This document shows, in pieces, positions 46,705 to 56,777 of a stretch of 64,000 nt of DNA (positions are counted from its first letter, which is position 1; each line of letters starts with the position of its first letter). The notes under the pieces are model-generated. The model had not been told where the DNA came from. It worked only from the letters and a program-made list of their open reading frames with translations, and did no database searches. A program made the position numbers and the translations under genes. The stretch is from Deinococcus multiflagellatus (lineage in GTDB: Bacteria; Deinococcota; Deinococci; Deinococcales; Deinococcaceae), in the NCBI RefSeq assembly GCF_020166415.1, contig NZ_JAIQXV010000009.1:62001-126000 (forward strand), in the 5' to 3' direction.

Positions 46705-47565
46705 TTACGCTTCGCTGTAGGTTTTCTCGATGGGCATGCCCACGGCGTTGCCCCATTCGGTCCAGCTGCCGTCGTAGTTGCGCACCTTGGGGTAGCCCAG
46801 CAGTTCGCGCAGCACGAACCAGCTGTGGCTGCTGCGTTCGGCAATGCGGCAGTAGGCAATCACGTCCTTGTCGGGGGTCACGCCTTCGCCTTCGTACAGG
46901 GCCCTCAGTTCCTCGGCGCTCTTGAAGGTGCCGTCCTCGTTGGTGGCCTTGGCCCAGGGAATGGAGCGGGCGCCGGGAATGTGGCCGCCGCGCAGCACGC
47001 CTTCTTGCGGGTAGGCGGGCATGTGGGTCACCTTGCCACTGAACTCGTCGGGGCTGCGCACGTCCACCAGGGCGCCCGCGCCACTCTTGACACTCTCTAG
47101 GTGCGCCTTGACCTCGTCGCGGAAGGCGCGCAGCGAGTCGTCGCGGGTCAGTGCCGGGTACTGGGTCGCCTCGACCTGGGGCGCGTCGGTGGTGGTCTCG
47201 CGGCCCTCGGCGATCCACTTCTGGCGCCCGCCGTTCATCAGCTTCAGGTTCTTCACGCCGCTGTAGGACAGGAACCAGTAGGCGTAGGCGGCCCACCAGT
47301 TGCTCTTGTCGCCGTACAGGATGATCTGGTCGTCGGGCCCAATGCCCAGGCGGCCCAGCAGGGCACTGACTTCCTCGGGGGTAATGAAGTCGCGCTCCAC
47401 GGGGTGCCACAGGTCGGTCTGCCAGTCCAGCTTCACGGCGCCGGGAATGTGGCCGGTGTCGTACAGCAGGATGTCTTCATCCACCTCGATGAGGCGAACG
47501 CCGGGGGTGTTCAGGTTCTGGGCGACCCAGTCGGTGCTGACAAGAACGTCTTTCGCGTAATCCAT
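46705..47565 (-). CDS. Thiosulfate/3-mercaptopyruvate sulfurtransferase (two-domain rhodanese)
   Basis: A 286-residue protein with two rhodanese domains. The N-terminal, inactive one has [25 protein letters not shown]. The C-terminal, active one has [26 protein letters not shown] and the catalytic Cys in [15 protein letters not shown]. It transfers sulfur from thiosulfate or a related donor to a thiol acceptor. It is divergent from sufE. GGAGGC precedes the start, and TTGTCA-18-TACAAT (47643-47614) is a good promoter. The CRIAERSS loop is typical of thiosulfate-specific enzymes. Confidence 0.95.
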   Translation of the reverse strand: MDYAKDVLVSTDWVAQNLNTPGVRLIEVDEDILLYDTGHIPGAVKLDWQTDLWHPVERDFITPEEVSALLGRLGIGPDDQIILYGDKSNWWAAYAYWFLSYSGVKNLKLMNGGRQKWIAEGRETTTDAPQVEATQYPALTRDDSLRAFRDEVKAHLESVKSGAGALVDVRSPDEFSGKVTHMPAYPQEGVLRGGHIPGARSIPWAKATNEDGTFKSAEELRALYEGEGVTPDKDVIAYCRIAERSSHSWFVLRELLGYPKVRNYDGSWTEWGNAVGMPIEKTYSEA

Positions 47566-47613
47566 AGGTGTGCCTCCTGCGGCGGGCGCGGGCCCAGCTC
47601 AATTTGCCCCCGG

Positions 47614-47643
47614 ATTGTACCCTTCGGCCACAGTTATTGACAA
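47614..47643 (-). promoter_or_regulatory. Promoter of the rhodanese gene
   Basis: Minus strand TTGTCA (47643-47638), 18 bp, TACAAT (47619-47614), giving a leader of about 40 nt with the GGAGGC ribosome-binding site. Confidence 0.6.
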
Positions 47644-47704
47644 AAGTGGTCAACTGGACAGCCCACCCCATTCCCCCGCCGGGGCGGGCGCTACAGTGGC
47701 GGGC

Positions 47705-48148
47705 ATGACCGAGAGCGCGCCCCTCCCCGAAAAGCTGCAGAGCATCGTGAATCTGTTCCGCAGCGCGCCCAAACCGCTGCGGCTGCAGGCCCTGCTGGAA
47801 TACAGCAAGAAGCTGCCCGGCCTGCCGGAGAAGTACCTGGAGCACCCGGAGTTCCTGAAGCCCGTGCCCGAATGCACCAGCCCGTTTTTCCTGGTGACCG
47901 AGCAGGACGAGGCTGGGGGCATGCACCTGTATTTCAAGGTGCCCGAGGAAGCGCCGACCGTGCGCGGCTACGCGGGCATTCTGCATGAGGCGCTGGACGG
48001 GGCGCGGCCCGAGGAGATTCTGAATATTCCGGACCAGTTTTATATGGACATGGGGCTGACGGAGTTGATCACGCCGATGCGGCTTCGGGGGATGGGGGCG
48101 ATTTTGATGCGGTTGAAGACGGATGTTCGGGAGCATGGGCAGGGGTAG
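47705..48148 (+). CDS. sufE: SufE-family cysteine desulfuration protein
   Basis: A 147-residue SufE that accepts persulfide sulfur from the SufS cysteine desulfurase and passes it to the Fe-S scaffold. The acceptor Cys is in KPVPECTSPFFLV near residue 53. The conserved C-terminal part DQFYMDMGLTELITPMRLRGMGAILMRLK is present. TACAGT (47692-47697) 7 nt before ATG 47705 supports a leaderless start. Its divergent neighbour is another sulfur-transfer enzyme. Confidence 0.95.
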   Translation: MTESAPLPEKLQSIVNLFRSAPKPLRLQALLEYSKKLPGLPEKYLEHPEFLKPVPECTSPFFLVTEQDEAGGMHLYFKVPEEAPTVRGYAGILHEALDGARPEEILNIPDQFYMDMGLTELITPMRLRGMGAILMRLKTDVREHGQG

Positions 48149-48171
48149 GTGAGGTTGCCCCACCCCCCCAG

Positions 48172-48198
48172 CCCCCCTACCCCAGAGGGGCAGGGGGG
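48172..48198 (+). terminator. Hairpin after sufE
   Basis: CCCCCCT-ACCCC-AGA-GGGG-C-AGGGGGG, a strong stem 24 nt after the sufE stop, without a clean T-run. A further dyad TTACTGAA/TTCAGTAA (about 48228-48261) follows. The rest of the 369-bp spacer 48149-48517 holds no gene that I can support. Confidence 0.5.
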
Positions 48199-48469
48199 AG
48201 CGGCGCTGCGCTGGGCAAGAGTTTTTACTGAAGTTGGATGGCTTGCTCCATTCAGTAACGTGTCTGGCTTCGACGCCATCCGCTGGTAACGCGCAATGGC
48301 CCGCGCCCTTCGGGCACGACGGCCTCGTCTGGACCTGGGCGGTCGAGGGGCAAGACGGCTTGGTGCGGCCCAGGAGGTTCTACTTTTCAAAACAAGGGTG
48401 GGCACGGGGGTTCAGGCGTGATCGCTGAACAGCACGTCTCTGGCCCGACGAGTTCCATACCCAGAACAA

Positions 48470-48503
48470 CGCCCACCTCATCCTTTGCGGGATGGGGTGG
48501 GCG
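48470..48503 (-). terminator. Terminator downstream of the RdgB-type gene
   Basis: CGCCCACCTCATCC paired with GGATGGGGTGGGCG across TTTGC, 15 nt past the stop at 48518, followed on the minus strand by TTGTTCT. Confidence 0.6.
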
Positions 48504-48517
48504 GTTGCTTCTGGGCT

Positions 48518-49138
48518 TTATTCGTTGCTTGTGGTGGGGACGGGGCGGGCGGGGGGGCCTTCGCGGTAGGCGTGGGCCAGGGCGGCCAGGGCCTGGCCCC
48601 GGTGGCTGATGGCCCGCTTTTCGGGCACGGTCATTTCGGCGAGGGTGCGGGTGTGGCCGTCGGGCACGAAGAGGGGGTCGTAGCCAAAGCCGCCGTCGCC
48701 GCGCGGGCCTTCCAGCAGGGTGCCGTGCAGTTCGCCCCGGTAGGTTTCAACGTGGCCGTCGGGGTGGGCCAGAATCACCACCGACACAAATTTGGCGCGG
48801 CGGTTGGCCTGGCCGCGCAGCTTGTCGAGCAGGTACACGTTGCGCTCTACATCGCTGTTCCAGTTGCCGTAGCGCGCCGAATACACGCCGGGTTCGCCGC
48901 CCAGGGCCTCGACTTCCAGGCCGCTGTCGTCGGCCAGGGCGGGCATGGCGGTCATGTGGGCCACAAAGCAGGCTTTCAGGGCGGCGTTGTCCTCGTAGGT
49001 GCGCCCGGTTTCCTCGGGCAGGGGCAGGCCACTCACGCTTGAGAGGGTCCAGTTCAGGCCAGACAGCGCTTCTTGTATTTCCCGCACTTTCCCGGCGTTG
49101 CCGGTGGCCAGCATGACCTTCATCCCTGCGTCGTTCAT
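48518..49138 (-). CDS. rdgB: Non-canonical purine NTP pyrophosphatase (RdgB/HAM1)
   Basis: A 206-residue enzyme that hydrolyses dITP, XTP and similar nucleotides to monophosphates, keeping deaminated purines out of DNA and RNA. Signature segments: VMLATGNAGKVREIQEAL, EETGRTYEDNAALKACFVA, ADDSGLEVEALGGEPGVYSARYG, GDGGFGYDPLFVPDG and EKRAISHRGQAL. ATG 49138 is taken; a GTG directly before it (49141) is exactly 7 nt from the -10 box TAGACT and may be the true leaderless start. An ATG at 49123 is also possible. Confidence 0.95.
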   Translation of the reverse strand: MNDAGMKVMLATGNAGKVREIQEALSGLNWTLSSVSGLPLPEETGRTYEDNAALKACFVAHMTAMPALADDSGLEVEALGGEPGVYSARYGNWNSDVERNVYLLDKLRGQANRRAKFVSVVILAHPDGHVETYRGELHGTLLEGPRGDGGFGYDPLFVPDGHTRTLAEMTVPEKRAISHRGQALAALAHAYREGPPARPVPTTSNE

Positions 49139-49240
49139 CACGCCCCCGAGTCTAGGCGATGCCCCGGCCAGCATGTGAAGAACTCCACGCCCGGCCGGGG
49201 GGCGGCCCGGTGGGGGTATCAGGGCCTAGCGATCTGGGAG

Positions 49241-50614
49241 TCAGTAGCGCGCCGCCAGGGCCTGCACCAGTTCGTCCTGCAAGGCGCGCAGGGTCAGGAT
49301 GGGGACCTCCTCGGGGCCGTTCATCAGGATCGCAAAGGCCAGGGGGTGCCCGCTGCGGCCGGTCACGTAGCCGGCCAGCGCACTGACCCCGGGCAGGGTA
49401 CCGGTCTTGGCGCGTACGTCCAGCCCCGCGCCCAGCAGCCGCCGGGCCAGGGTGCCGCCGCGCCCGTCGTGCTCGGGGACGTTTTCGCCGGTGCCGGCCT
49501 GGGGCAGGGCCTCAATGAAGGCGTTGCCCCGCGTACGGTACAGAGCGCCGGGCAGGCCCGTCTTGCCGGGCAGGGGGTGGGGCAGGTCGTACTGGACGCG
49601 CAGCACCGTGACCAGGGCCCGCGCGGTCAGGCGGTTGTCGCGGCTCAGGCCGCTGCCGTCGGTGAGGCGCACGCCCCGCAGGTCCACGCCCACGCGGCGC
49701 AGCCACGCCCGCTCGCGGGCCAGGGCCCCGGCCAGGGTGCCGTTGCCGCCGGGGCGGTGCGCCAGGGTGGCGAGCAGTTCTTCGGCCCGCAGGTTGTCGC
49801 TGGGGCGCAGCGTGGCGGCCAGCACCCGCGCGGGCGAGGCGCTGCGCACACTGGCCACCCCCTGCTCGGGGCGCTGGGCCAGCGGAATGAAAGGGTCCGG
49901 GGGCAGCGGGCGGCCCCGGTCGTCTGTGCGGGCGGGGGGCACGTAGGGCCGGAAGGGGGCGGCGCGCCCAATCTGCGCCGAGGCGACAGAGACGCCAGCG
50001 CGGCGCAACGCCTGCACCAGCGCGGCCCCCAGGCGCGCGTGGGCCTCGGCGGCGGTGGCGGGGGGACGGACGTGCCACTCGGCCAGCCGCAGGGCGGTCA
50101 TGGGCAGACCCAGCGGGGTCTGTGCCCAGGGGCCACCCAGCGGCGTTTGGTCCAGCCGCACCTCCCCCACCTGCCGCACGCCGTGGGCGTAGGCCTGCTG
50201 CGCCAGGGCCCGCAGGCTGTAGGCCCCCGTGACCGCCAGCGTGGGGTCGCCGCTGCCGCGCAGGGTCAGGTGCGACACCTGCGCGCGGCCCACCTGGGCG
50301 GCGGGCACCGTCAATTCGGCCGTCCAGACCCCCGACGCCCCGCCGCGTTCGTCCAGCACGCTGCTGGCCGTGATCAGCTTGACCGTGCTGGCGGGAATAA
50401 AGGCGTCGTCGGGGGCCTGAGCTTCCAGCACCGCCCGCGTGCGCAGGTCCACCACCAGCACCCCCGCGCGCACCCCCGGCGGCAGCTTCGAGAGCACCCC
50501 GCGCGCCGGCGCACCCAGGCCCGGCTCGCGCGTCAGCCGCACCGTGTCGCCCCCCTCGGGCGCCTGGGCGCCTGCGCTCAACAGACAGAACAGCAGCAGG
50601 GCAGCGCGGCGCAT
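49241..50614 (-). CDS. dacB: D-alanyl-D-alanine carboxypeptidase/endopeptidase (PBP4, S13)
   Basis: A 457-residue penicillin-binding protein with an N-terminal signal peptide ([18 protein letters not shown]). The S13 motifs are present: SxxK in [13 protein letters not shown] (catalytic Ser near residue 82), the SxN-type motif in [14 protein letters not shown], and KTG in [17 protein letters not shown]. The family also has a characteristic insertion between the first two motifs, seen here. It trims or cuts peptidoglycan cross-links in the cell envelope. TATCCT lies 7 nt before ATG 50614. The region just upstream carries a GGCAGAT array. Confidence 0.94.
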   Translation of the reverse strand: MRRAALLLFCLLSAGAQAPEGGDTVRLTREPGLGAPARGVLSKLPPGVRAGVLVVDLRTRAVLEAQAPDDAFIPASTVKLITASSVLDERGGASGVWTAELTVPAAQVGRAQVSHLTLRGSGDPTLAVTGAYSLRALAQQAYAHGVRQVGEVRLDQTPLGGPWAQTPLGLPMTALRLAEWHVRPPATAAEAHARLGAALVQALRRAGVSVASAQIGRAAPFRPYVPPARTDDRGRPLPPDPFIPLAQRPEQGVASVRSASPARVLAATLRPSDNLRAEELLATLAHRPGGNGTLAGALARERAWLRRVGVDLRGVRLTDGSGLSRDNRLTARALVTVLRVQYDLPHPLPGKTGLPGALYRTRGNAFIEALPQAGTGENVPEHDGRGGTLARRLLGAGLDVRAKTGTLPGVSALAGYVTGRSGHPLAFAILMNGPEEVPILTLRALQDELVQALAARY

Positions 50615-50645
50615 GGGGGACAGGATAGAGCAGGGGGGCGGGGGT

Positions 50646-50817
50646 GGCAGATGGCAGATGGCAGATGGCAGATGGCAGATGGCAGATGGCAGATGGCAGA
50701 GAAACTGCCTAACGCAGCCCGGCGGGCCTGTCAAGCCCCGACCTTCCCGCCCACCGCGCACCGCGTCCCGCCTCCCTCTTTTCCCACTTCCTACTTCCCA
50801 CACCCCACTTCCCACAC
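50646..50817 (+). repeat. Heptamer repeat cassette X: (GGCAGAT)7.9, conserved core, CCCACTT/CCCACAC array
   Basis: Seven full GGCAGAT units and a partial eighth (50646-50700). A core shared with 17717-17790 follows. Then come 7-nt units CCCACTT, CCTACTT, CCCACAC, CCCACTT, CCCACAC (50783-50817). The whole fills the gap between dacB and the ferredoxin gene. On the minus strand the core contains TTGACA-17-TAGGCA pointing to dacB, so the array lies in the dacB leader or promoter region. Confidence 0.8.
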
Positions 50818-50819
50818 CC

Positions 50820-51833
50820 CTACATCACCGAATCGCTCTCCCGCAGCAGCAGCGGCGCGCGGAAGGCGGCCGGGCGCCAGTGGGTCTGGGCGTGGATGGC
50901 CTGGGGGGGGCAGGACTGCAGGCAGGCCATGCAGCCGGTGCAGGCACTCAGGTTCAGCAGCAGGTGCACGCCGCCGTCGGGTTGCAGGTCGCGGTCAATG
51001 GCGCCGGTGGGGCACACGTTGGCGCACACCGGGCAGTCAATGCAGGTGTCGTCCACCAGCGGGGCGGGCCAGGAAATGGCGGCGTCCTCCGGGGGGGCGG
51101 GCTTCAGGCTGCGCGCGCGCCACACCCATTCCTGGGGGGTGCGCTCTTCAGGCACGCTCCAGTCCACGAACGGCAGGGGCTGCTCGGGCAGGCTGTGGGC
51201 CACCTGCTGCTTGCCCGCACGGAACAGGGCCCCAAAGGCCCCCCGGCGCGACACGGTCAGGGCCCGCGCCCCGTCCTCGGGCGCCGCGCGGCGGATGGTC
51301 ACCCGGGCGGGCTGGCCGGTGGGCGCGCGCAGGCGCTGGGCTTCGTCCAGCACCCGCTCCAGACGGGCCGGCACATCGGGGGCGCCCACCGGGCACGCGG
51401 CGCAGTCGCCGTGCAGCAGGGTCAGCGGCGCGCCCCAGGCCCCGGCGGCCGACAGCAGCGCCGGGGTCACGCGCCCCAGGCAGGGCAGCGCCGGGCCGCC
51501 CGCGCCACTCGGGGCACAGGTGAGGCTGGCGTCGGGGCCAGGGCGGCTGCTGGGAGCCTGCTGGTCTTTGACCGCTTGCAGGGCCGGTTCCAGGTTGTAT
51601 TCCAGAGCGCCGCTGGGGCAGACCTGCACGCACAGGCCGCAGCCGGTGCACTTGGCGGGGTCAATCTGCACGCTCTGGCCCAGCGGGCCCAGCTCGATGG
51701 CGCCGTGCGGGCAGGTGCGGTGGCAGGCGTCGCAGCCCCCCACCGCCTGACGTTCCAGCAGGCAGCGCGGGGCCGTGAAGCGGGGCAGGGGGTTGGTGGC
51801 CTCGTCCAGCCGGGCCAGGACTCCGTCGAGCAT
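50820..51833 (-). CDS. Multi-cluster 4Fe-4S ferredoxin-type protein
   Basis: A 337-residue protein with two pairs of 4Fe-4S motifs. The N-terminal pair is CDACHRTCP and [12 protein letters not shown]; the C-terminal pair is [12 protein letters not shown] and [12 protein letters not shown]. The middle (about residues 100-240) contains [14 protein letters not shown] and [12 protein letters not shown], which resemble an F420-reducing-hydrogenase-delta-like or HdrA-type cysteine patch. Probably a cytoplasmic electron carrier. Partner unknown. TAGACT 6 nt before ATG 51833 suggests a leaderless mRNA. Confidence 0.85.
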   Translation of the reverse strand: MLDGVLARLDEATNPLPRFTAPRCLLERQAVGGCDACHRTCPHGAIELGPLGQSVQIDPAKCTGCGLCVQVCPSGALEYNLEPALQAVKDQQAPSSRPGPDASLTCAPSGAGGPALPCLGRVTPALLSAAGAWGAPLTLLHGDCAACPVGAPDVPARLERVLDEAQRLRAPTGQPARVTIRRAAPEDGARALTVSRRGAFGALFRAGKQQVAHSLPEQPLPFVDWSVPEERTPQEWVWRARSLKPAPPEDAAISWPAPLVDDTCIDCPVCANVCPTGAIDRDLQPDGGVHLLLNLSACTGCMACLQSCPPQAIHAQTHWRPAAFRAPLLLRESDSVM

Positions 51834-51972
51834 TGGGGCAGTCTACGCGCGGGCCGGGCCGGCACACCGTGGCGCAGCGCGGGGTGTGGGGCGGGGGAAG
51901 TGGAGGCCGGCAGGGAACAGCGGCGTGGGCAGGACCCCGCTCCTGGCGTCAGCGTGGCCTGGGCTGCCACCC

Positions 51973-52362
51973 TCAGCGCCGTGTGGGGACCCGCAGCGTG
52001 ATGTACAGCACGCCTGAGAACCCCAGCAGCACCCAGACCACCTGCCCGGCCAGCACCGGAATGCGCCCCACGCTGAAGGCCACCGCCAGCACGATGCACA
52101 GGCAGGCCACCCATTTGGCCCGCAGCGGCATGCCCCGCCCCGCGCGGTAATCCTGCACCAGCGGCCCCACCACCGGGCGCGAGAGCAGCCACGCCTCCCA
52201 GCGCGGATCGCCGCGCGAGAAACAGGCGGCGGCCAGCACGAACCACACGGTGCCCGGCAGCCCTGGGAGCAGCAGGCCCAGCACACCCAGGCCCGTCAGA
52301 ACAAAGCCCAGCGCCACCCACAGGGGGCGGATTTTGGGGGGCGCCGGCGGCAACGAAGCCAT
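51973..52362 (-). CDS. DUF454 (YbaN-type) inner-membrane protein
   Basis: A 129-residue protein with three to four membrane helices (ALGFVLTGLGVLGLLLPGLPGTVWFVLAAACFSRG, then VACLCIVLAVAFSVG and VLLGFSGVLYITLRVPTR). The LPGLPGTVWFVLAAACF segment and RAKWVA are typical of DUF454. Function unknown. TAGGCT 7 nt upstream of ATG 52362 supports the start. Confidence 0.9.
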   Translation of the reverse strand: MASLPPAPPKIRPLWVALGFVLTGLGVLGLLLPGLPGTVWFVLAAACFSRGDPRWEAWLLSRPVVGPLVQDYRAGRGMPLRAKWVACLCIVLAVAFSVGRIPVLAGQVVWVLLGFSGVLYITLRVPTRR

Positions 52363-52433
52363 AGCCCCCAGCCTAGCCCAGTCCCAGGGGGCCCAGCCTC
52401 AGGTTCAGGCACCCAGGAACAGGGCCGCGCCCC

Positions 52434-52952
52434 TTAAGCCGGCAGCACCACGATGCCGTCTTCATCGGCGTGCAGGCGGTCACCGGGGCGAATGGTGACG
52501 CCCGCAAACGTGACCGGCACGTTCTGCTCACCCTGCATGGCCTTGCCGCTGCGGCGCGGGTGAGCAGCCAGGGCCCGCACGCCCAGCGGCAGGCAGCGCA
52601 GTTCAGCGGTGTCGCGCACGCAGCCGTGGACAATGACACCGGCCCAGCCGTTTTGCACCGCCAGATCGCCCAGCAGCCCGCCCAGCAGCGCGCAGTTCAG
52701 GCTGCCGCCACCGTCCACCACCAGCACGCGACCCTCGCCGGGGGTGGCCAGGACGGCGCGTACCAGTGGGTTGTGCTCGTGCACCCGCAAGGTCACCGCC
52801 GCGCCGGTAAAGCGGGGGCGGCCCCCATAGTCGGCCAGCAGCGGCAGAAGCACCTGTGCGTCCGGGTAGAGGTCGCTCAGGTCGGTGGTGGGCAGGTCCT
52901 GGGTGGGCAGATCGGCGCTGAGGGGCTCGGGGCTGGCGGGGTTGGGGGTCAT
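52434..52952 (-). CDS. RraA-family protein (ribonuclease E inhibitor / aldolase fold)
   Basis: A 172-residue RraA-like protein: VLLPLLADYGGRPRFTGAAVTLRV, then VLVVDGGGSLNCALLGGLLGDLAVQNGWAGVIVHGCVRDTAEL and VTIRPGDRLHADEDGIVVLP. The GGLLGDLA and RD residues correspond to the metal/substrate site of the 4-hydroxy-4-methyl-2-oxoglutarate aldolase branch. Either RNase regulation or aldolase activity is possible; the sequence does not decide. ATG 52952 is chosen; a longer in-frame upstream extension overlaps the LacI promoter region. Confidence 0.9.
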   Translation of the reverse strand: MTPNPASPEPLSADLPTQDLPTTDLSDLYPDAQVLLPLLADYGGRPRFTGAAVTLRVHEHNPLVRAVLATPGEGRVLVVDGGGSLNCALLGGLLGDLAVQNGWAGVIVHGCVRDTAELRCLPLGVRALAAHPRRSGKAMQGEQNVPVTFAGVTIRPGDRLHADEDGIVVLPA

Positions 52953-53091
52953 GCTCCAGTGAAGCAAGCCGGCCAGCGGAGAGGCCGTACTCCGCAGGGA
53001 ACAACAAGGGAGCGGGGGCAAGAGGTGGAGGCGGCGTGCCTTTGCCCAGCCTGCGCCACGGCCCTGGGCACCCTTGGGCCCCAAGCGCGAC

Positions 53092-53227
53092 TTGACAGGC
53101 GGCACTTCCGGAGTACGATGGTTTTGTAACCGCTTACAGTTTCTGGGCCGCTGGGCCTGTGCGTTGTCCTGCTTTGCCTTCAGTGCGGCATCAACTTCTC
53201 TTCGCGCCCGTGTTGTAACCGGTTACA
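53092..53227 (+). promoter_or_regulatory. Promoter and two LacI-type operators of the alpha-glucan operon
   Basis: TTGACA (53092-53097), 16 bp, TACGAT (53114-53119). Operator O1 TGTAACCGCTTACA (53125-53138) covers the expected transcription start. Operator O2 TGTAACCGGTTACA (53214-53227), a perfect palindrome, lies 89 bp downstream and 61 bp before the regulator start. Two sites allow repression by looping and autoregulation. Confidence 0.85.
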
Positions 53228-53287
53228 GTCTGCCCACTCCCCTCACCTCTCCCCCGCCAGCGGCCTGGGCCCGCCAGAATCGGAGCC

Positions 53288-54261
53288 ATGACCCCCACGA
53301 CCCGCGCCACCATCGACGACATCGCCCGCGCCGCTGGCGTGAGCAAGGGCACGGTCAGCCGCGTGCTGAACGGCCACAGCACCGTGGCGGCGCGCACCCG
53401 GCAACGGGTGCAGGACGTGATGGCGCAGCTGAGCTACGCGCCGGACCCGGCCGCCCGGCACCTGAGCTGGCGCACCGGGCAGACGCTGGGGCTGTCGCTG
53501 GACCGCGACGATCCGCTGCTGCACCCCTACCATGTGCTGTTTCGCCGGGCGCTGGAAAGCCAGACGGCCCCGCAGGGCGTGCAACTGGTGGACCTGCGCG
53601 CCGACCTGCAGGGCATGGCCCGGCTGCCCAGCGCGGTGCTGGTGATGCACGCCGTGGACGGCGACTCCCGCCTGAGCTATCTGGCGGCCCAGGGGGTGCC
53701 GGCCGTGCTGATCGGGCACCAGCCGGGGGCCTTCTGGGTGGCGCCGGACGATGTGGGCGGCGCGCGGCTGGCCACGCGGCAGCTGACAGGCGCGGGCCAC
53801 CGCCAGCTGGCCTACCTGGGGGCCGGGCCCAGCCAGGTGGCCCAGGACCGCGAATACGGCGCGCGGGACGCGGCGCGCGCCGCCGGGGCCACCCTGCAGA
53901 CCATTGCCAGCGATTTCACCGTGCTGGGCGGCTACCGCGCCGTACGCCGCGCCTGGGAAGGGGGGCTGCGCTTTACCGGCCTCTTTGCCCAGAGCGACGA
54001 GAGTGCCGCTGGCGCCGTGGCCGCGCTGGACGACCTGGGCGTGCGCGTGCCGCACGAGGTCAGCGTGGTGGGCTTTGACGGCCTGCCCGAACTGCCCATT
54101 CCGCTGAAACTGACCACTGTCGCCCAGGACATTCCCCGCATTGCCGCCACCGCCCTGACCCTGGTGCAGGAGGCCATTCGCGGCCTGCCCGCGCGGGGCG
54201 AATTCATTCCTGTGCACCTGATGCCCGGCGCCACTGTCGCGCCACCCCCCGGAGGGACGCC

Positions 54262-54265
<4 letters not shown>
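53288..54265 (+). CDS. LacI-family transcriptional regulator
   Basis: A 325-residue repressor. The helix-turn-helix and hinge are at the N-terminus (ATIDDIARAAGVSKGTVSRVLNGHSTVAARTRQRVQDVMAQLSY), followed by a periplasmic-binding-protein-like effector domain (GHRQLAYLGAGPSQ, GLFAQSDESAAGAVAALDDLGVRVPHEVSVVGFDGLPEL). It leads the operon, overlaps the binding-protein gene by 4 nt, and two cognate-looking operators precede it. The effector is probably a malto-oligosaccharide or similar alpha-glucan product, inferred from the operon. Confidence 0.95.
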
Positions 54266-55497
<1,232 letters not shown>

Positions 55498-55515
55498 GGG
55501 ACGGATAGGCCCTTG

Positions 55516-55650
55516 CCCCTCTCCGCTTCTGGGCCTCAGAGCGCTGCCTAGCGGAGAGGGGGCCCCGGGAGGGTGGGTGAAGGGACAGGCACGTCCCCTC
55601 ACCCCACCCCTCCTCACCACGCCACGTCAGGGGCGCCCGGGGCCCTGACG
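55516..55650 (+). other. Three consecutive hairpins between the binding-protein and permease genes
   Basis: CCCCTCTCCGC/GCGGAGAGGGG (55516-55561), GGGTGA-GGGAC/GTCCC-TCACCC (55575-55604) and CGTCAGGG/CCCTGACG (55625-55650). None has a T-run, so they are likelier mRNA-stabilising or attenuating structures than full terminators. They fill the only large gap (182 bp) in the operon. Confidence 0.7.
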
Positions 55651-55679
55651 CCTCTCCCCTGCCCGGCTGGAGGGCCCCT

Positions 55680-56777
55680 ATGCGCCAGCACCGCTCGCAG
55701 ACCCCGACCGCCTACCTGTTTCTCGCGCCGTTTCTGATCACCACGGCCATCTTTTTCTTCTATGCCTTTGGGCGGGCGCTGTACTACTCGTTTACCGACT
55801 TCAACCTGTTCAACACGCCGAAACTTATCGGCGTGGCCCCCTACGCCGACGTGCTGGGCGATCCGTCGTTCCGCCGGGCCCTGGGCAACAGCCTGGTGTT
55901 TGCCCTGGTGACCACCACCCTGCAGACCATTGGCGCGCTGCTGATGGCCGTGGCGCTGAACAACAAGATCCGGGGCATGGGCTTTTTCCGTTCGGCGTGG
56001 TACATGCCCAGCATCACGTCCTCGGTGGTCATCACGCTGATTTTCCTGTGGTTGTTTCAGCGCCGGGGCATCGCCAACTACCTGATCACCCAGTGGCAGG
56101 CGTACCAGCCCCTGATCCTCACCTTTCTGGGCACGCTGCTGGCCCTTCAGGTGGGCCAGGTGCTGTGGGAGCGCGCCCGGCGCCTGCCCGCTGGCTGGCT
56201 GGACCCCGCGCTGGCGGCGGTGAGTGCCCTGGGGGCCCTGGCGGTCACGGGGCTGCTGGCCTGGACCGGCGTGGTGGGCGCGCGTGAGGTGGCCCCCTTT
56301 GACTACCAGTACTTTGCCGACAAGTGGATCGAGGTGGGCGGGGTGCGCGTGCTGAGCGTGCCGCTGCTGGTGGTGATCATTCAGAACACCTTTACCACCA
56401 TTCCCACGCTGATGCTGTTTTTCCTGGCGGGGCTGCAGAACATTCCCGGCGCGCTGTACGAGGCCGCCGATATTGACGGCGCCACCCCCTGGCAGAAACT
56501 GACGCGCGTGACGGTGCCCATGCTGCGCCCGGTGACCTTTTACGTGGTAACCGTGGGATTGATCGGCACCATGCAGATGTTCGATCAGGTGGCGGTGATC
56601 GGCAGCGCCGCGCCGCCCGATACGCTGGTCACGCTGGCGTACTACGTGTACACCAACACCTTCAAGGCCGGGGCCGCGCCGGTGAACATGGCCTCGGCGG
56701 CGGCGATCATCCTGGCCCTGATCATTCTGGCGATGGTCTTTGTGCAGCGCCGCTTTTTTCCCTCGGAGGCCACATGA
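55680..56777 (+). CDS. Sugar ABC transporter permease (MalF-like)
   Basis: A 365-residue inner-membrane permease with the first helix at residues 11-30 (AYLFLAPFLITTAIFFFYAFG) and the binding-protein-dependent transport domain. The EAA loop is visible as LYEAADIDGATPWQKLTRVTVPMLRP. About 90 residues between the second and later helices (QRRGIANYLITQWQAYQPL to ADKWIEVGGVRVLSV) form extra helices/loop not usual for MalF. It pairs with the next permease (overlap 4 nt). The start codon follows a GGAGGG-like site. Confidence 0.92.
   Translation: MRQHRSQTPTAYLFLAPFLITTAIFFFYAFGRALYYSFTDFNLFNTPKLIGVAPYADVLGDPSFRRALGNSLVFALVTTTLQTIGALLMAVALNNKIRGMGFFRSAWYMPSITSSVVITLIFLWLFQRRGIANYLITQWQAYQPLILTFLGTLLALQVGQVLWERARRLPAGWLDPALAAVSALGALAVTGLLAWTGVVGAREVAPFDYQYFADKWIEVGGVRVLSVPLLVVIIQNTFTTIPTLMLFFLAGLQNIPGALYEAADIDGATPWQKLTRVTVPMLRPVTFYVVTVGLIGTMQMFDQVAVIGSAAPPDTLVTLAYYVYTNTFKAGAAPVNMASAAAIILALIILAMVFVQRRFFPSEAT

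Noticed and set aside
46382..47410. Long minus-strand frame running through the rhodanese gene in another frame
   Set aside because: Only the 3' 81 codons (from 46627) have a leaderless start signal and sensible composition; the upstream part is a shadow of the rhodanese gene.
50646..50700. Tandem repeats considered as a CRISPR array
   Set aside because: Seven-base units without spacers and no cas genes; it is a microsatellite-like array.
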